Assembly: GCA_003254905.1 (NCBI GenBank)
Contig: QANU01064758.1
Coordinates: 91,554 to 155,553 of the forward strand
Reading direction: 5' to 3'
DNA: 64,000 bases
From: Nissolia schottii
Lineage: Eukaryota; Streptophyta; Magnoliopsida; Fabales; Fabaceae
The notes below the pieces were generated by a model, which worked only from the letters and a program-made list of their open reading frames with translations, did not search any database and had not been told where the DNA came from. Both the position numbers and the translations under genes were made by a program. How positions within the stretch are numbered: position 1 is the first letter of the stretch; every line of letters begins with the position of its first letter. This document shows, piece after piece, positions 54,701 through 64,000 of the stretch.

Positions 54701-56884
54701 GATTCTGAAGAAGGAAAACGAGAATGTTGGAGACAAGGTCGCATTGCCGAAGACAAGGGTGCCAGAGTAGGAGAGGAATCGTAAGAGGAGTGGATGGAGA
54801 AGAGTGGAGGCGCGGATTGAAGGAGGAGGCTTAGAGGATTGAAGGAGGAGTTAGGGTATTACGTTTTTTTTACTAAGGTCTAATTAGTAAGTCAAACTTA
54901 AAAATAAAAAACCAAAATGACATAGTTTTGGCCGGCTGGCGTACCCAGTCACACCCAGCCATACCCATTCTATTTTTTGTTTTTTTTTTTTTTTTATAAA
55001 TTTGGGTATGTACCCAGACGTACCCAAGCCTAGCCACAGTGTACCCGTACTGGGTATGTATCAATACAAGTACTTTTCCAAAAATTGGAGTACCCATGCA
55101 ACATAGATTTAGGGTCTGAACTTACCCATGATGTGTCTTGTTTCCATGCCAAACATATGGATTCACATTCCTTTGGTATTGAGGTAGGAATTCAAGTGAA
55201 ACTATTATTATATTTTTTTTGAGAGGAATGATGGTTCGGTAATTATTTATTTGTTTTTTCAATTACAAGATTGGGGTTGTCTTGTGAGTTGGAATGACAT
55301 ATTTTAAGGAAAGAAGAGTAGAAGGAAAGCTCAAGGAAACGGAAGCCTGCTAAAATGGAAGGAGTGGTACAGGAAAGAAATTGAAGAAGAATTAATAAAT
55401 TACTTTAGCTATTCTGGACGTGACTTACGTTGTCACCACATATTTATTCCATTGCTCTGCTTGCAAAGGATGAAAAAAGATCAGAGAATGATAGATCTGA
55501 TTGATAACTGATTTATTTTATGCTTCGACGGTTGGCCTGCAACCTCCAATTTATTTGTCTTGCTGTCATTGTGTTTTTTCTTAGGGGAATTTGAAAGCAC
55601 CGTTGCTGAATTGGAAGAAAGCAATTGCAAACTTTTAACTCTTAAGGCAGAGAGAGATGCAGCGAAAGGTTTGGTTCTCCCTGTTTTAAACGTAGGAGCT
55701 GCGCACGTTGCTAGTGATAAGGTCAGAGACAAGCAAAAGGATTTGCGAGATATGGAATCTACTCTGAAGGAGCTATTGGTATTGCCGTTGAATTCTTTGA
55801 ATCAGTTTTATATTTCCTAGATTACTTAACCTTAATTGTTGAGTTTTCTCAGGAGAAAAGTTCATCCCGATTAGTGCAACTGAAAAGTCTTCATGAGGAT
55901 AGAATAAGAATATTACAGCAGTTGTGTGATCTACAGGTTGATTTTTCTTAGAATTTATGATCTGTTCCCATATTTTTTATACTGTTTTTGTTATGCAAGT
56001 CTATGTTTTATTTGTATTTTCTGTTATAGTTTTTGACTAGGAATTATTTCATTAGAACACATTGAAGAATTTGAAGTGTGCTACTTCTTCTCGTGCATTC
56101 CAATTGGTCAGAGATCAGATAGAAAAGACGAAATCTGAAGTTCTTGAGTCTCAGGCCTTATTTGAGAAACTGCAGGTTGTAACTGGTCGGTAGTTTCATT
56201 TATGCATTTTTGATCACTTCACACGTGTTACGATGTGCTTCTAACGAGGATCCCTCTCCCTTCCCCTTGTATTTTGCTATGTACTTGTAGGTTGAGAAAG
56301 ATAATCTTGTATGGAAGGAGAGGGAGTGGTACATTAAAAGTGATTTAGCTGATATTTGTCAAAGATCTGTGGTCGTTGCTGATTCCAGAGCTGCTGATTT
56401 ACGGACTGAGATACAGAAAAAGATAGAGGAAAGAAATGTAATTGAAAATAAACTGCATGAGGAAGCAAGAGAACCGGGTTTGGATTCTTTCTCCGTTTTT
56501 CCCTTAAAGCATGCTACCTTATTGCTGTATGGTTTTATTGTTGGTGATGCATTTCTACTTGCTTCAGGAAGGAATCAAATTATAGCAGAATTCAAATCTC
56601 TGCTTTCTTCATTTCCTGAGGAAATGGGATCTATGCAAAGTCAACTAAGTAAGTATAAAGAATCAGCTTCAGATATCCATTCTCTGCGTGCAGATGTGCA
56701 GTCTATTTCTAGTGTTCTGGAGAGGAAGGTTGGTGGTGTATTTATATACATGAACTCTTTTTGGCAGCATAAAATCAAGGGTCCTGATCCTGAAAAGTTT
56801 CTGTTTATACAGGTAAAAGAATGTGATGTTTTAACTGCTAGGTCTGCCGGTCAAGCTTCTGAAATAAAGAGGATGCTTGCTGTG
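45716..56884 (+). CDS. HUB1: E3 ubiquitin-protein ligase BRE1-like 1 (HUB1), exons 1-11, 3' end outside window
   Basis: With HUB2 this nuclear E3 ligase monoubiquitinates histone H2B and so affects transcription, flowering, seed dormancy and the cell cycle (known for Arabidopsis HUB1). Exons: 45716-45832, 46993-47154, 47267-47351, 51314-51541, 51637-51798, 55585-55778, 55853-55936, 56056-56175, 56291-56477, 56568-56728, 56813-56884. All junctions are GT/AG and the 1572 bp read as 524 codons without a stop. HUB1 rather than HUB2 is shown by the N-terminus GDSDRKRRHFSSLSP, by LNRLLQTGATESSS, by SSFPEEMGSMQSQL and by IHSLRADVQSISSVLERK. The rest is coiled coil. HUB1 proteins have about 880 residues, so about 350 C-terminal residues with the RING finger are missing here. 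The first ATG (45716) matches the family start; a second in-frame ATG is at 45725. Confidence 0.93.
47352..51313. other. HUB1: HUB1 intron 3 (3.96 kb)
   Basis: The intron joins G at 47351 to AC at 51314 and restores a GAC codon. It contains no coding sequence that I recognise. Around 49540-50260 GTGTTGTGAATCG occurs at both sides of a roughly 700 bp stretch. Around 50430-51005 GACGGACACGAATAC and, inverted, GTGTCACACGTGGATACG suggest a decayed hAT-like MITE, but I could not set the ends of either. A ten-base G-run lies near 47819-47828. Confidence 0.7.
51972..51987 (+). repeat. Poly-G tract of 16 bases in HUB1 intron 5
   Basis: An uninterrupted run of about 16 G lies on the coding strand, 173 bp after the splice donor at 51799. 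The exact length in a homopolymer may be a sequencing estimate. Confidence 0.8.
52164..52550. mobile_element. Probable hAT-like MITE in HUB1 intron 5
   Basis: The insert is flanked by GGTTTAGA (52156-52163) and GGTTTAGC (52551-52558). Its subterminal regions carry inverted GGTACGGCACG/GTGCC-type and GGATACGG/CCGTATCC-type motifs. The terminal bases themselves are poorly paired, so the boundaries are less certain than for the other MITEs. Confidence 0.55.
52940..53341 (+). mobile_element. 5'-truncated LINE 3' end in HUB1 intron 5
   Basis: The plus strand encodes broken pieces such as WGEIMHLASIW and DMVRGWRAL, which match the very C-terminal region after the zinc-finger of plant L1-type LINE RT proteins. 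A T-rich 3' tail with TCTTGTCTTCCC, CTTCATCTTAATATAATTC and a short A-run at the end (53335-53341) follows, as in LINE 3' ends. It is a dead-on-arrival fragment. Confidence 0.65.
53787..54235. mobile_element. hAT-type MITE, copy 2 (CTCATAAA target duplication)
   Basis: The 449 bp element starts CATAGTTGTCAAACTC and ends, inverted, CAAGGTTGTCAAACTT. A perfect 8 bp duplication, CTCATAAA, lies at 53779-53786 and 54236-54243. The left part repeats AAACTCG, AAACTCAC and AAACTTG motifs. It belongs to the family of the element at 994-1578 and sits within HUB1 intron 5. Confidence 0.92.
54328..55106. mobile_element. hAT-type non-autonomous element, second family
   Basis: The 779 bp element has ends CTATGTTGCACCGGTACC and, inverted, CTATGTTGCATGGGTACTCC. 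ATTCAGGG (54320-54327) and ATTTAGGG (55107-55114) form an 8 bp duplication with one transition. Subterminal GTACCC or GGGTAC motifs are repeated, especially at the right side (GTACCCAGTCACACCCAGCC near 54941). No transposase is seen. It lies in HUB1 intron 5, 92 bp from the preceding MITE. Confidence 0.88.
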
Positions 56885-57017
56885 GTATGTTACTCATATT
56901 TGACTTTAAAGAGCAATCTGCTGCTCTTGGTTTGTGTGGTTCTTCAAACATGTTTCATTCAATTTGTGCTCTATAATGAGAATTACTTGAAAATTGAAAT
57001 GATTTTTGACAACTTTT

Positions 57018-57247
57018 TGTTAGTGTTTGGTAGGTGAGGAAGTAGAAGAAAATGAGTGATAAAAGAGAGGGTGAGTGAGACACAGACGGATTTAGAGAGT
57101 ACTGAAGGAGTGAATCAGTAGAAGATATTTTATATGTTTATAAAAGTGTCTAGTCTGGTGTGGCTGGTTGTATCCTGCAACCTGTACTAAGCTCTATACC
57201 AGGTTGCTCCTATACTTGGTCCTCGGTAGTTTAGACCACATCTAACA
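57018..57247 (-). mobile_element. Copia 3' LTR-like end
   Basis: On the minus strand it starts TGTTAGATGTGG and ends CAAACACTAACA, so both ends are inverted TGTTAG. Inside are TATAAACATATAAAATATC as TATA region and a CT-rich stretch before the end. Size and layout fit a short copia LTR. Confidence 0.65.
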
Positions 57248-58610
57248 ACTCATGAAAAAAGACAGCTGACAAATTTTGACAGTTGTTTCTAACTGATCTC
57301 AACAGACAGAAAGACTTTGGCAATATATCCCATGTACAATTAATTGCTTTGTTAAGCTTTTTTTAGCCGATAAATTGCTTTAAGCTTGCAAACTAGTGTT
57401 GTCAACATGGGCAAAACCTGGTGGTTGTTGCATGTAAACTTTCTCTTCAAAGTAGCCATTGAGAAAAGTGTTATTGACATCAATTTGCTAGATTGGCCAA
57501 TGATTAATTAGTGAGAGCTAATGTCATAACCGTTTTCACAACTGATGAGAATGTTATTGTATGACTGTTTTAGTTGTTGATAGAATCCCTATGCTGCTAG
57601 CCTGATCTGATATTTATTGACAAATCCATCTGGATTTTTTTAAAACACGAAACACCCACTTATAGCCAATGGCTGACCTGTTAAGAGGTGACAAGAGTGT
57701 AGTTATTATTAGCTAATAGTGCATCATACTCAGCTTGCTTGAGTGGTTTCCATTGGGGATTTGAGTCATTTGACACCTGAGAAACAGTGGTAGGTTCCAA
57801 TGATGTAAGAAGTGATGAGGGTAGGTGATGAGTAGTGGACGTAAGTTTTGGAAAGGTGGGTTGACTGCACTGGACTGATGTATTTGAACCAGAAATTGCT
57901 GTGTTAGGACTGGACTCGGGTGTGGGAAGAAGAAGAATAATGAGGAGTGTGACTTTGGTAACGAGTTGGAAATTAGTGTACTGGACTGGACTGAGTGTAT
58001 CTGAACTCGAAATGCTGTATTTTGGCCATTAGAACCAGAGGTGAAATCCAGTTTGTGCTTATTGTAAGGATGGAGAAAATAATAACATCCACACCCATAA
58101 ACCTTGAAGAATGAATGGTCTAGATGTATGTTGCATACGACGACATAGGGTGCTTGTTGGTCAGGTAAGGAAGTGGTTGGCAAACTACTAACCTAGTGGA
58201 CCAGTCAGAAATGCCTGTTTGAGTTCTTATATGGTAATGAGGCCTGATATAGTGGAGTAAGCTGTACTTCAACTATTTTTCTATGTTTACGGTCAATGGG
58301 ATTGTTTTTGTGGTTATTATGAGGGAAAATTAGGCAGTATTGGATGCCTAGATCAAGAAGGTATTTGTGTAATGGTCTATATTCACCCCCTTGTCTGTCT
58401 GGACAGACTTGATTTTCTTAGAAAATTAGAGTTCTATTAGGCCTTAAGTCGTTTAAATACCTGGAGAGTCTCTCCCTCTTGTTTTAAAAGATATATCCAA
58501 CTATACCAAGTTTTAATGTCAATAAAAGTGGAATATAATAGGTGTATCCACATGACGAAGTGGCTGAGGCTGGGTCCCATAAGTCAATATAAATGAGCTC
58601 GAATGCCTGT
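57248..58610 (-). pseudogene. Copia pol remnant: integrase and start of RT
   Basis: On the minus strand AFELIYIDLWDPASATSSCG is the integrase start (family: FELIHxDLWGP). FFKVYGCGCYYFLHPYNKHK is the later integrase block (family: KVFGCxCYxxLRPYNxHK). Around 57715-57440 NPQWKPLKQAEYDAL and VNNTFLNGYFEEKVYMQQPP follow, which mark the beginning of copia RT. Stops and frame changes separate the blocks, and the YVDD part of RT is not found. Confidence 0.85.
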
Positions 58611-58875
58611 CTTAACCACTGCATAGCTACAAAAGTCGATATCAGGCAAGTCTTGGTGTCACAAAGAGTGGTTCGTTTCTTTCCACATGTGATGCGAGAT
58701 GGGAACCCTGTAGCTGATTGCCTATGCATCTCGGCCCTTGCACAGGAAGGACATTACATCTCATTCTTCAATAACAAGCTGATGCTTCAGGGGGACCTAC
58801 ACCCTGCACTGTTGGAGTCCGTTGTTTGTTCTCGTTTGAGTCTTAGGGCCCTCTTTCTGTAAAAAAAAAAAAAAT
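58611..58875 (+). mobile_element. Truncated LINE 3' end with poly(A)
   Basis: The plus strand encodes FFPHVMRDGNPVADCL, the C-terminal block of the RNase H domain in plant LINEs (family: HVxREGNxVADxLA). It is followed by a short 3' tail and an A-run at about 58861-58875. The fragment lies inside the copia element on the opposite strand, near the pre-integrase region, so it inserted later. Confidence 0.65.
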
Positions 58876-59779
58876 GTACTTAAATTATCAGAACTATGGC
58901 AGTGAATTTTACCTAGACTGATAGCTCTACAGAAATCATGGACAGTTTATTCACTCAAGGCTCATTACAAGCATGTAAAACAGGTTTAACAATATTGGAA
59001 TTTGGATGATCAAGTCTGCAGTGCCTCAAAATGTAAAAACAATTTACGTAAGAGCAGCATTTACATCAGGAAAATGTGAAGCTTTGAAGCCATTGGTTTT
59101 ACATTGAATTGGATTAAAGCCATCTTATTTCTGTCACACTTAGTCTCGGTTGACAGATTTATTCGCAGTACATGAGTTTTACAGCAGCATCAGGAGACAT
59201 CGAGGAAGAGTTGTGAGACCGTGGTGCCTGAAAGATGGTAAAAATGTGTTGGCCATATTTACTAAGAGCTCCTTCAAATGGGTGAAATTCATTTACCAAA
59301 AAAATTGGGTGAAATTCAGAATGAACTGACTTATGTCTAGCAAATTCACCATCACTAACAGGATTTTTGGTAATTGATGAAACAGGTAACATATTATCAA
59401 GGGATAAAGCTGCTGGTGGGTTAATTGGGGGAGAGAACAACATTACCTCCTTCATTCCCCTGAAAACTTGATCTGCATAGTGCAGCTCTAATCTTTTAAG
59501 TCTCCTGTGAGGATTAAAACTTGGCTGCTGATAAACTGATTGAGGTCAAGGAAGCTGATGCTGTAGTGCAAATTGTGGTTAAGGTTGATATCCAAACTGA
59601 GGACTTTGATGAGAAGAATGCATTTCCTGACCAGGAGGAATAAGACAGATTGTGAGGTACACGAATTTGACGTCTTTTTCAGTGAAACATGAGCAACCTT
59701 TAGAGTGCAGCGGTGAATGCAACAGCCTTTGGCTTTTCAATTCTAGCTATTTAGGTAGTAGAAGACTTGCTGCATTAGC

Positions 59780-60231
59780 TATAAGAAGTGCTCTGAACAG
59801 CTATAAGAAGTGCTCTGAACATCTTGACGCAGCAATGATGAAAGCATCATATTTCTTGGGTAAACCATGGAGTATTACATCAATATTTTCTTGAGTGGTG
59901 ATGTTGTGCACGTTCAATTGCAGATTGGCCTGCAAGCGTTTTCCTCTACATCCTAACTCTTTATGGAGTCAGGTATTCAAACTCTTTATGGAGTCAGGTA
60001 TTCAATGTAAGTACGGTTTGCAACCGTATGGATGGAACAGCAACTTTGCAAGTAGAGTAACTCATGATAGTCCTTAAATTTCGGTGATTGCTCACATGAA
60101 ATCATGGTTAAGATTTTTTGGTTGGTGTTCCTCCCCTTGGAGGTTCTTTTTGTCAACTTCTTCACCTTTCTTTGCATAATGCCTCTATTTGGCAATTTGT
60201 CTCTCAGGATGTTGTCTCTTGAAAATTCCAA
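59780..60231 (-). pseudogene. Copia gag remnant
   Basis: The minus strand near 59900-59800 encodes TTQENIDVILHGLPKKYDAF, the gag block that reads EHIDAILEGLPEEYNSF in other plant copia elements. A frame at 60231-59986 with KVKKLTKRTSKGR lies before it. Two short direct duplications (21 bp near 59778-59820 and 24 bp near 59952-60006) disturb the reading. Confidence 0.65.
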
Positions 60232-60690
60232 TTTACTTCTATCGAAATGATAGAGAGGTTACTGAACTAGACTCCCATTTCCTTTACTTGGTCTTGTTTA
60301 CCTTTCCAATAGGCCTGACACAAGAACTTTGATGCTTGATTCATTTGGTGTGTTTGCTTGTAAATCTTTTTTTTTTTTTGATAAAAGAAGAATTTCATTA
60401 AGAGAAGAGAATATACAAAGCAAGAGGATAGGAGATCCTCTATTAAGAGACAAGAACATAACCAAAATATACAAAAGTTATCTATGGAGTAAAGCTTTCC
60501 AATCTCTCAAAATATATGTGAGAGAGAATCCTCTAAAGAGATTGTGTGCTTTACACACCAAACAGATGTTAAATGCCTAGTCTTCTCCCATAATACATGA
60601 AATTCAGAGAAATTGTCATTAAAAACACGAGAGTTGTGTTCTAGCCAGATGCACCAAATAGTGGCAAAAATTGTACATTGCCACAAGCCG

Positions 60691-61460
60691 TTAGCTTCTT
60701 TTCTCCTCCCAAAGCCAACAAAAACTAGTCAGCAAAAAAAATCTTGGGTTGCAGGACACACCCAAGATTCCCCAAAATATCCCAAATAGCGTATTCCACA
60801 AGAAGTTAATTGTTGAACAATGCAAAAAGAGCCGTGCAACAAATTCTGAATTTACACCACACATAACACACATTGGGGGAGATTGCCTTAAGAGGCCTTC
60901 AAACCTACAACATGTCATTAATATTAATTCTATTAATCACAATTGTCCAGATAAAGGAATTGACCTTACCGGGGGCTTTGGACTTCCAAATAGGTTTCTC
61001 AAGGAGAAAAGAGGGGGAAAGCGAAGAGTGAGTTAGAAATTGGAAAATAGACTTGCAGATGAACAACCCAATAGAATCTAGAGACCACAACCTTTTATTT
61101 GAGGTGGAAGACAACTTAAACAGACTCAGGGAGATACAAAAGGACAACTAACTTTGAAGCCTCTCTATCATTCAAATTTCTAAAAAAGTGAAAATCCCAA
61201 GAGATAATAGAGTCTTGACCAGTATAAAAGTTTTGGATAGAGGCATTGTGTGATGAGGAAAGATGGTATAGATGAGGAAAAGGAAACCTAAAAGAGGTGT
61301 CCCTTACCCAGTTATCCTCCCAAAAGTTAAAACGAGAACCATTCCCCACTTGCAAAGAAAGTAAAGGCTGGAAAGTAGAATAACCCTGGGATATGAATTT
61401 CCAAGGGCTATAATGAGAAGCAAGTGATGAAGATTTAGCATCCCAACCATTCTTGTCCAA
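60691..61460 (-). pseudogene. LINE ORF2: C-terminal zinc-binding region
   Basis: The minus strand reads LQVGNGSRFNFWEDNWVRDT and, further on, GKVNSFIWTIVINRININDM. Near the end it has CVMCGVNSEFVARLFLHCST, the CxxC..HxxxxC knuckle of the plant RT zinc-binding domain. Two frame changes separate the pieces. Confidence 0.85.
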
Positions 61461-62019
61461 TCCATACTTATTCCTAATAATTTGATGCCGTATTGAGTGC
61501 GGCTCTAGAGGAAAGCGCCTAAGTCATTTAGTTGCCAAGGCGAGACCCAAACCTCCTTTCTTTGGACGACAACACACCTCCCAACTAACCAAATGATCAC
61601 GATTCGAATCCAAAGCACTCGACCAAAGGAAGTCCCTTATAATCTTTTTGATAGATTTGGCTACACCAACTGGTAGGTGAAACAAGGATAAAAAGTAAAG
61701 GGGGATGCTAGAGAGGCAAGACCGAATACGGGTGATCTGACCCCCAAGAGAAAAGTAAGCCCCTTTCTAATTTCTGAGGTGCTTGGATGTCTTTTCCACC
61801 ACAGGATCCCAAAAAGCAGCAGATATAGGGTTACCGCCTAAAGGAACACCCAAGTAACCCAGAGGCCACTCCAAAATCTAACAATTTGCTAAAGATGCCA
61901 TGGCCGATAGTGTTTGATGATCAACATTAACACCAGCTATACCGCTTTTGGAAAGATTGATTTTCAACCCTGAGGCTATCTCAAAGATCTGAAGAAGCAA
62001 GAGGACGTTCACCAAACTC

Positions 62020-62348
62020 TCTTTGTCGTTTTCCAAAACGAAAATGGTATCATCGGCGAACTGTTAATGGGATACCATAATCCCTTCGGATCCCACTTTG
62101 ACACCTTTAACTAACCAATTATCTGTTGCCCTAGATAGCAGACGACTAAGGACATCCACCACCAAAGTGAACAAGAAAGGGGATAAAGAATCTCTTTGCC
62201 TTAAGCCCCTCTTACCTCGAAACCAAGATTTCAGCTCACCATTAATAATAACTGAGAAAGTGCTTAAGGTAAGACAACTTGAAATCCAATTCCTCCACCT
62301 TGAGCCAAACCCTTTCCTTTGAAGCACCTTATCTATAAACTCCAACAA
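62020..62348 (-). pseudogene. LINE ORF2: reverse transcriptase core
   Basis: The frame contains WRNWISSCLTLSTFSVIING, FRGKRGLRQRDSLSPFLFTL and VVDVLSRLLSRA, the central RT palm of plant LINEs (family: GLRQGDPLSP, here RQRDSLSP). After a stop the catalytic block reads QFADDTIFVLEND at about 62020-62064, with both aspartates kept. The upstream stop and the changed RQGDP site rule out activity. Confidence 0.88.
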
Positions 62349-62676
62349 ACCTTGTCATAAGCTTTCTCAAAATCCAACTTGAACACCAGACATTGCTTAG
62401 ACCTTTTTTTCATATCATCCACCAATTCATTGGCTATCAAAGCAGCATTTAGGATTTGCCTATTCGCAATGAAAGCACTCTACTTCTCAGAAATGGTATC
62501 TCCTAAAACCTCAACCAATCGGAGAGAAAAAACCTCGGGATCTTATACAAATTGGTGACATGACTGATAGGTCTAAAATCCTTGGCTCTAACCGACCTAT
62601 CTTTCTTAGGATCAAGGAGATGAAAGTCGAATTAACACTAACATTGGCCATTCCTATGGAACTCATCAAACACTTT

Positions 62677-63093
62677 CTAAAGATCAACTTTAATGACATC
62701 CCAACAATCTTTAAAAAAACCCAGAGTACAACCATCAAGGCTTGGTGCCTTATCTATATCCATACCCCAAACCATAATTTTTACTTCCTCTTCTGCGAAA
62801 GGCCTTTCCAAGAAAGCGTCCTTGTCTTGACTGATGGCAAACCAATCTAGACCTTCAATGAATGGTCTAGAATGATTTTCCTCTGAGTATAAATCCTTAA
62901 AGAATCTTCCTATCTCTGTGGTAATCGGACTACTATCTCTAACAAAATGACATTCCCTAATCTCCAACCCGTTAATCAAACTTTTCATCTTTCTCCCTGA
63001 AGCGACTTTGTGAAACAGCCTAGAATTCACATCTCTTTCCTTAACCCATTGGATCTTGGTCTTTTGCCTCCAATTGATCTTTTCTTTCAACAT
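62677..63093 (-). pseudogene. LINE ORF2: region between endonuclease and RT
   Basis: This 138-codon frame begins MLKEKINWRQKTKIQWVKER and has NSRLFHKVASGRKMKSLING, EIGRFFKDLYSEE and AEEEVKIMVWGMDIDKAPSL. These are the conserved linker and first RT block of plant LINEs (family: SRVxWLKEGDRNTKFFH and DKAPGPDG). PSLDG in place of PGPDG is a change in a conserved turn. Confidence 0.85.
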
Positions 63094-63249
63094 AATCTCC
63101 TCCTAATCATTTAGCAGAGAAACCTTTTTCCCTCTATCTTCATTAGAGATCAAACCATCCATATCCATTTTGTCCAGGGATTGAATTTCCTTAAGAATCT
63201 CATCTTTCTTAGCTTTGATGTTTGTACCCAACCCGCCAAACCGCCAAAC

Positions 63250-63983
63250 NNNNNNNNNNNNNNNNNNNNNNNNNNNNNNNNNNNNNNNNNNNNNNNNNNN
63301 NNNNNNNNNNNNNNNNNNNNNNNNNNNNNNNNNNNNNNNNNNNNNNNNNNNNNNNNNNNNNNNNNNNNNNNNNNNNNNNNNNNNNNNNNNNNNNNNNNNN
63401 NNNNNNNNNNNNNNNNNNNNNNNNNNNNNNNNNNNNNNNNNNNNNNNNNNNNNNNNNNNNNNNNNNNNNNNNNNNNNNNNNNNNNNNNNNNNNNNNNNNN
63501 NNNNNNNNNNNNNNNNNNNNNNNNNNNNNNNNNNNNNNNNNNNNNNNNNNNNNNNNNNNNNNNNNNNNNNNNNNNNNNNNNNNNNNNNNNNNNNNNNNNN
63601 NNNNNNNNNNNNNNNNNNNNNNNNNNNNNNNNNNNNNNNNNNNNNNNNNNNNNNNNNNNNNNNNNNNNNNNNNNNNNNNNNNNNNNNNNNNNNNNNNNNN
63701 NNNNNNNNNNNNNNNNNNNNNNNNNNNNNNNNNNNNNNNNNNNNNNNNNNNNNNNNNNNNNNNNNNNNNNNNNNNNNNNNNNNNNNNNNNNNNNNNNNNN
63801 NNNNNNNNNNNNNNNNNNNNNNNNNNNNNNNNNNNNNNNNNNNNNNNNNNNNNNNNNNNNNNNNNNNNNNNNNNNNNNNNNNNNNNNNNNNNNNNNNNNN
63901 NNNNNNNNNNNNNNNNNNNNNNNNNNNNNNNNNNNNNNNNNNNNNNNNNNNNNNNNNNNNNNNNNNNNNNNNNNNNNNNNNNN
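63250..63983. other. Assembly gap (734 N)
   Basis: All bases are unresolved. The true length is unknown. Only 17 bases, G+C rich, follow to the window end. Confidence 0.99.
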
Positions 63984-64000
63984 CCGGGCGTTGGGTCGGG

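Larger units (their letters stand above)
57018..60231 (-). mobile_element. Antisense Ty1/copia element, decayed and truncated
   Basis: Read on the minus strand the order is gag (about 60231-59780), pre-integrase and integrase (about 58610-57720), start of RT (about 57710-57420) and a 230 bp LTR-like end (57018-57247). Every domain has stops, and the RT is missing its catalytic part. It lies downstream of HUB1 exon 11, antisense to the gene, and probably in intron 11. The 5' LTR was not found. Confidence 0.8.
60367..63249 (-). mobile_element. Antisense L1-type LINE, cut by the assembly gap
   Basis: On the minus strand the element ends in an A-run (T-run at 60367-60379 on plus). Reading back from the end come the zinc-finger region (60691-61460), RT (about 62020-62348) and the stretch before RT (62677-63093). 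The endonuclease would lie in or beyond the unresolved bases from 63250. The order and the domain types are those of ORF2 of plant L1 elements. Stops and frameshifts make it inactive. It lies antisense to HUB1. Confidence 0.88.

Noticed and set aside
57120..57250. Further HUB1 exons directly after exon 11
   Set aside because: The sequence has the form of an antisense copia LTR and no coiled-coil coding was seen in frame with acceptable splice sites.
59159..59455. 98-residue minus-strand frame as a gene
   Set aside because: It lies between copia gag and integrase remnants on the same strand, contains no recognisable domain and is best read as eroded copia sequence.

Overview
This is a stretch of nuclear DNA from a flowering plant, very probably a eudicot. 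It has one spliced host gene, plant-type Ty3/gypsy (Tekay chromovirus and Tat lineages) and Ty1/copia elements, LINEs, a tRNA-derived SINE and several MITE families. There is no bacterial gene organisation, no tRNA or rRNA gene and no CRISPR array. The species cannot be named from the sequence alone.

Layout. (1) 1-12948: the 3' half of a decayed Tekay chromovirus (pol ending in a chromodomain, PPT, 3' LTR). Two LTRs have inserted into it in inverted orientation and one in direct orientation. (2) 12949-27834: AT-rich DNA with MITEs, a degenerate array of about 45 bp repeats, copia LTR copies, a SINE, and a large gypsy LTR (17032-24998) that itself carries two insertions. (3) 27835-45006: a non-autonomous Tat-lineage element with LTRs at both ends, a PBS, gag, protease, a duplicated antisense ORF region and a PPT. 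No RT or integrase is seen. It is split by a direct LTR (31545-34352) and by an inverted LTR (37504-43501) that contains another LTR (38473-41135). (4) 45716 to beyond the window: HUB1, the histone H2B mono-ubiquitination E3 ligase. Eleven exons join in frame for 524 codons (45716-56884). The 3' exons with the RING finger are not in the window. (5) 57018-63249: intron 11 or 3' flank of HUB1, filled by an antisense copia element and an antisense LINE, then an assembly gap (63250-63983).

Most insertions could be delimited exactly because their target-site duplications (TSDs) are still visible. Every mismatch inside an imperfect TSD is a transition, as expected if methylated cytosines were deaminated.

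The most unusual signal is a family of short palindrome arrays inside the roughly 3 kb gypsy LTRs. Seven LTRs carry one about 400-665 bp downstream of the LTR TATA box. In five the palindrome is CCGCTGAGCGG-like at about 20 bp spacing. In two it is TTCATTCGAATGAA or TTCAATCGATTGAA, with spacing that alternates between 20-21 and 28-29 bp. Position and phasing are kept while the palindrome sequence differs completely. The CCGCTGAGCGG type also occurs, at 22 bp spacing, in an unrelated 1.67 kb insertion.
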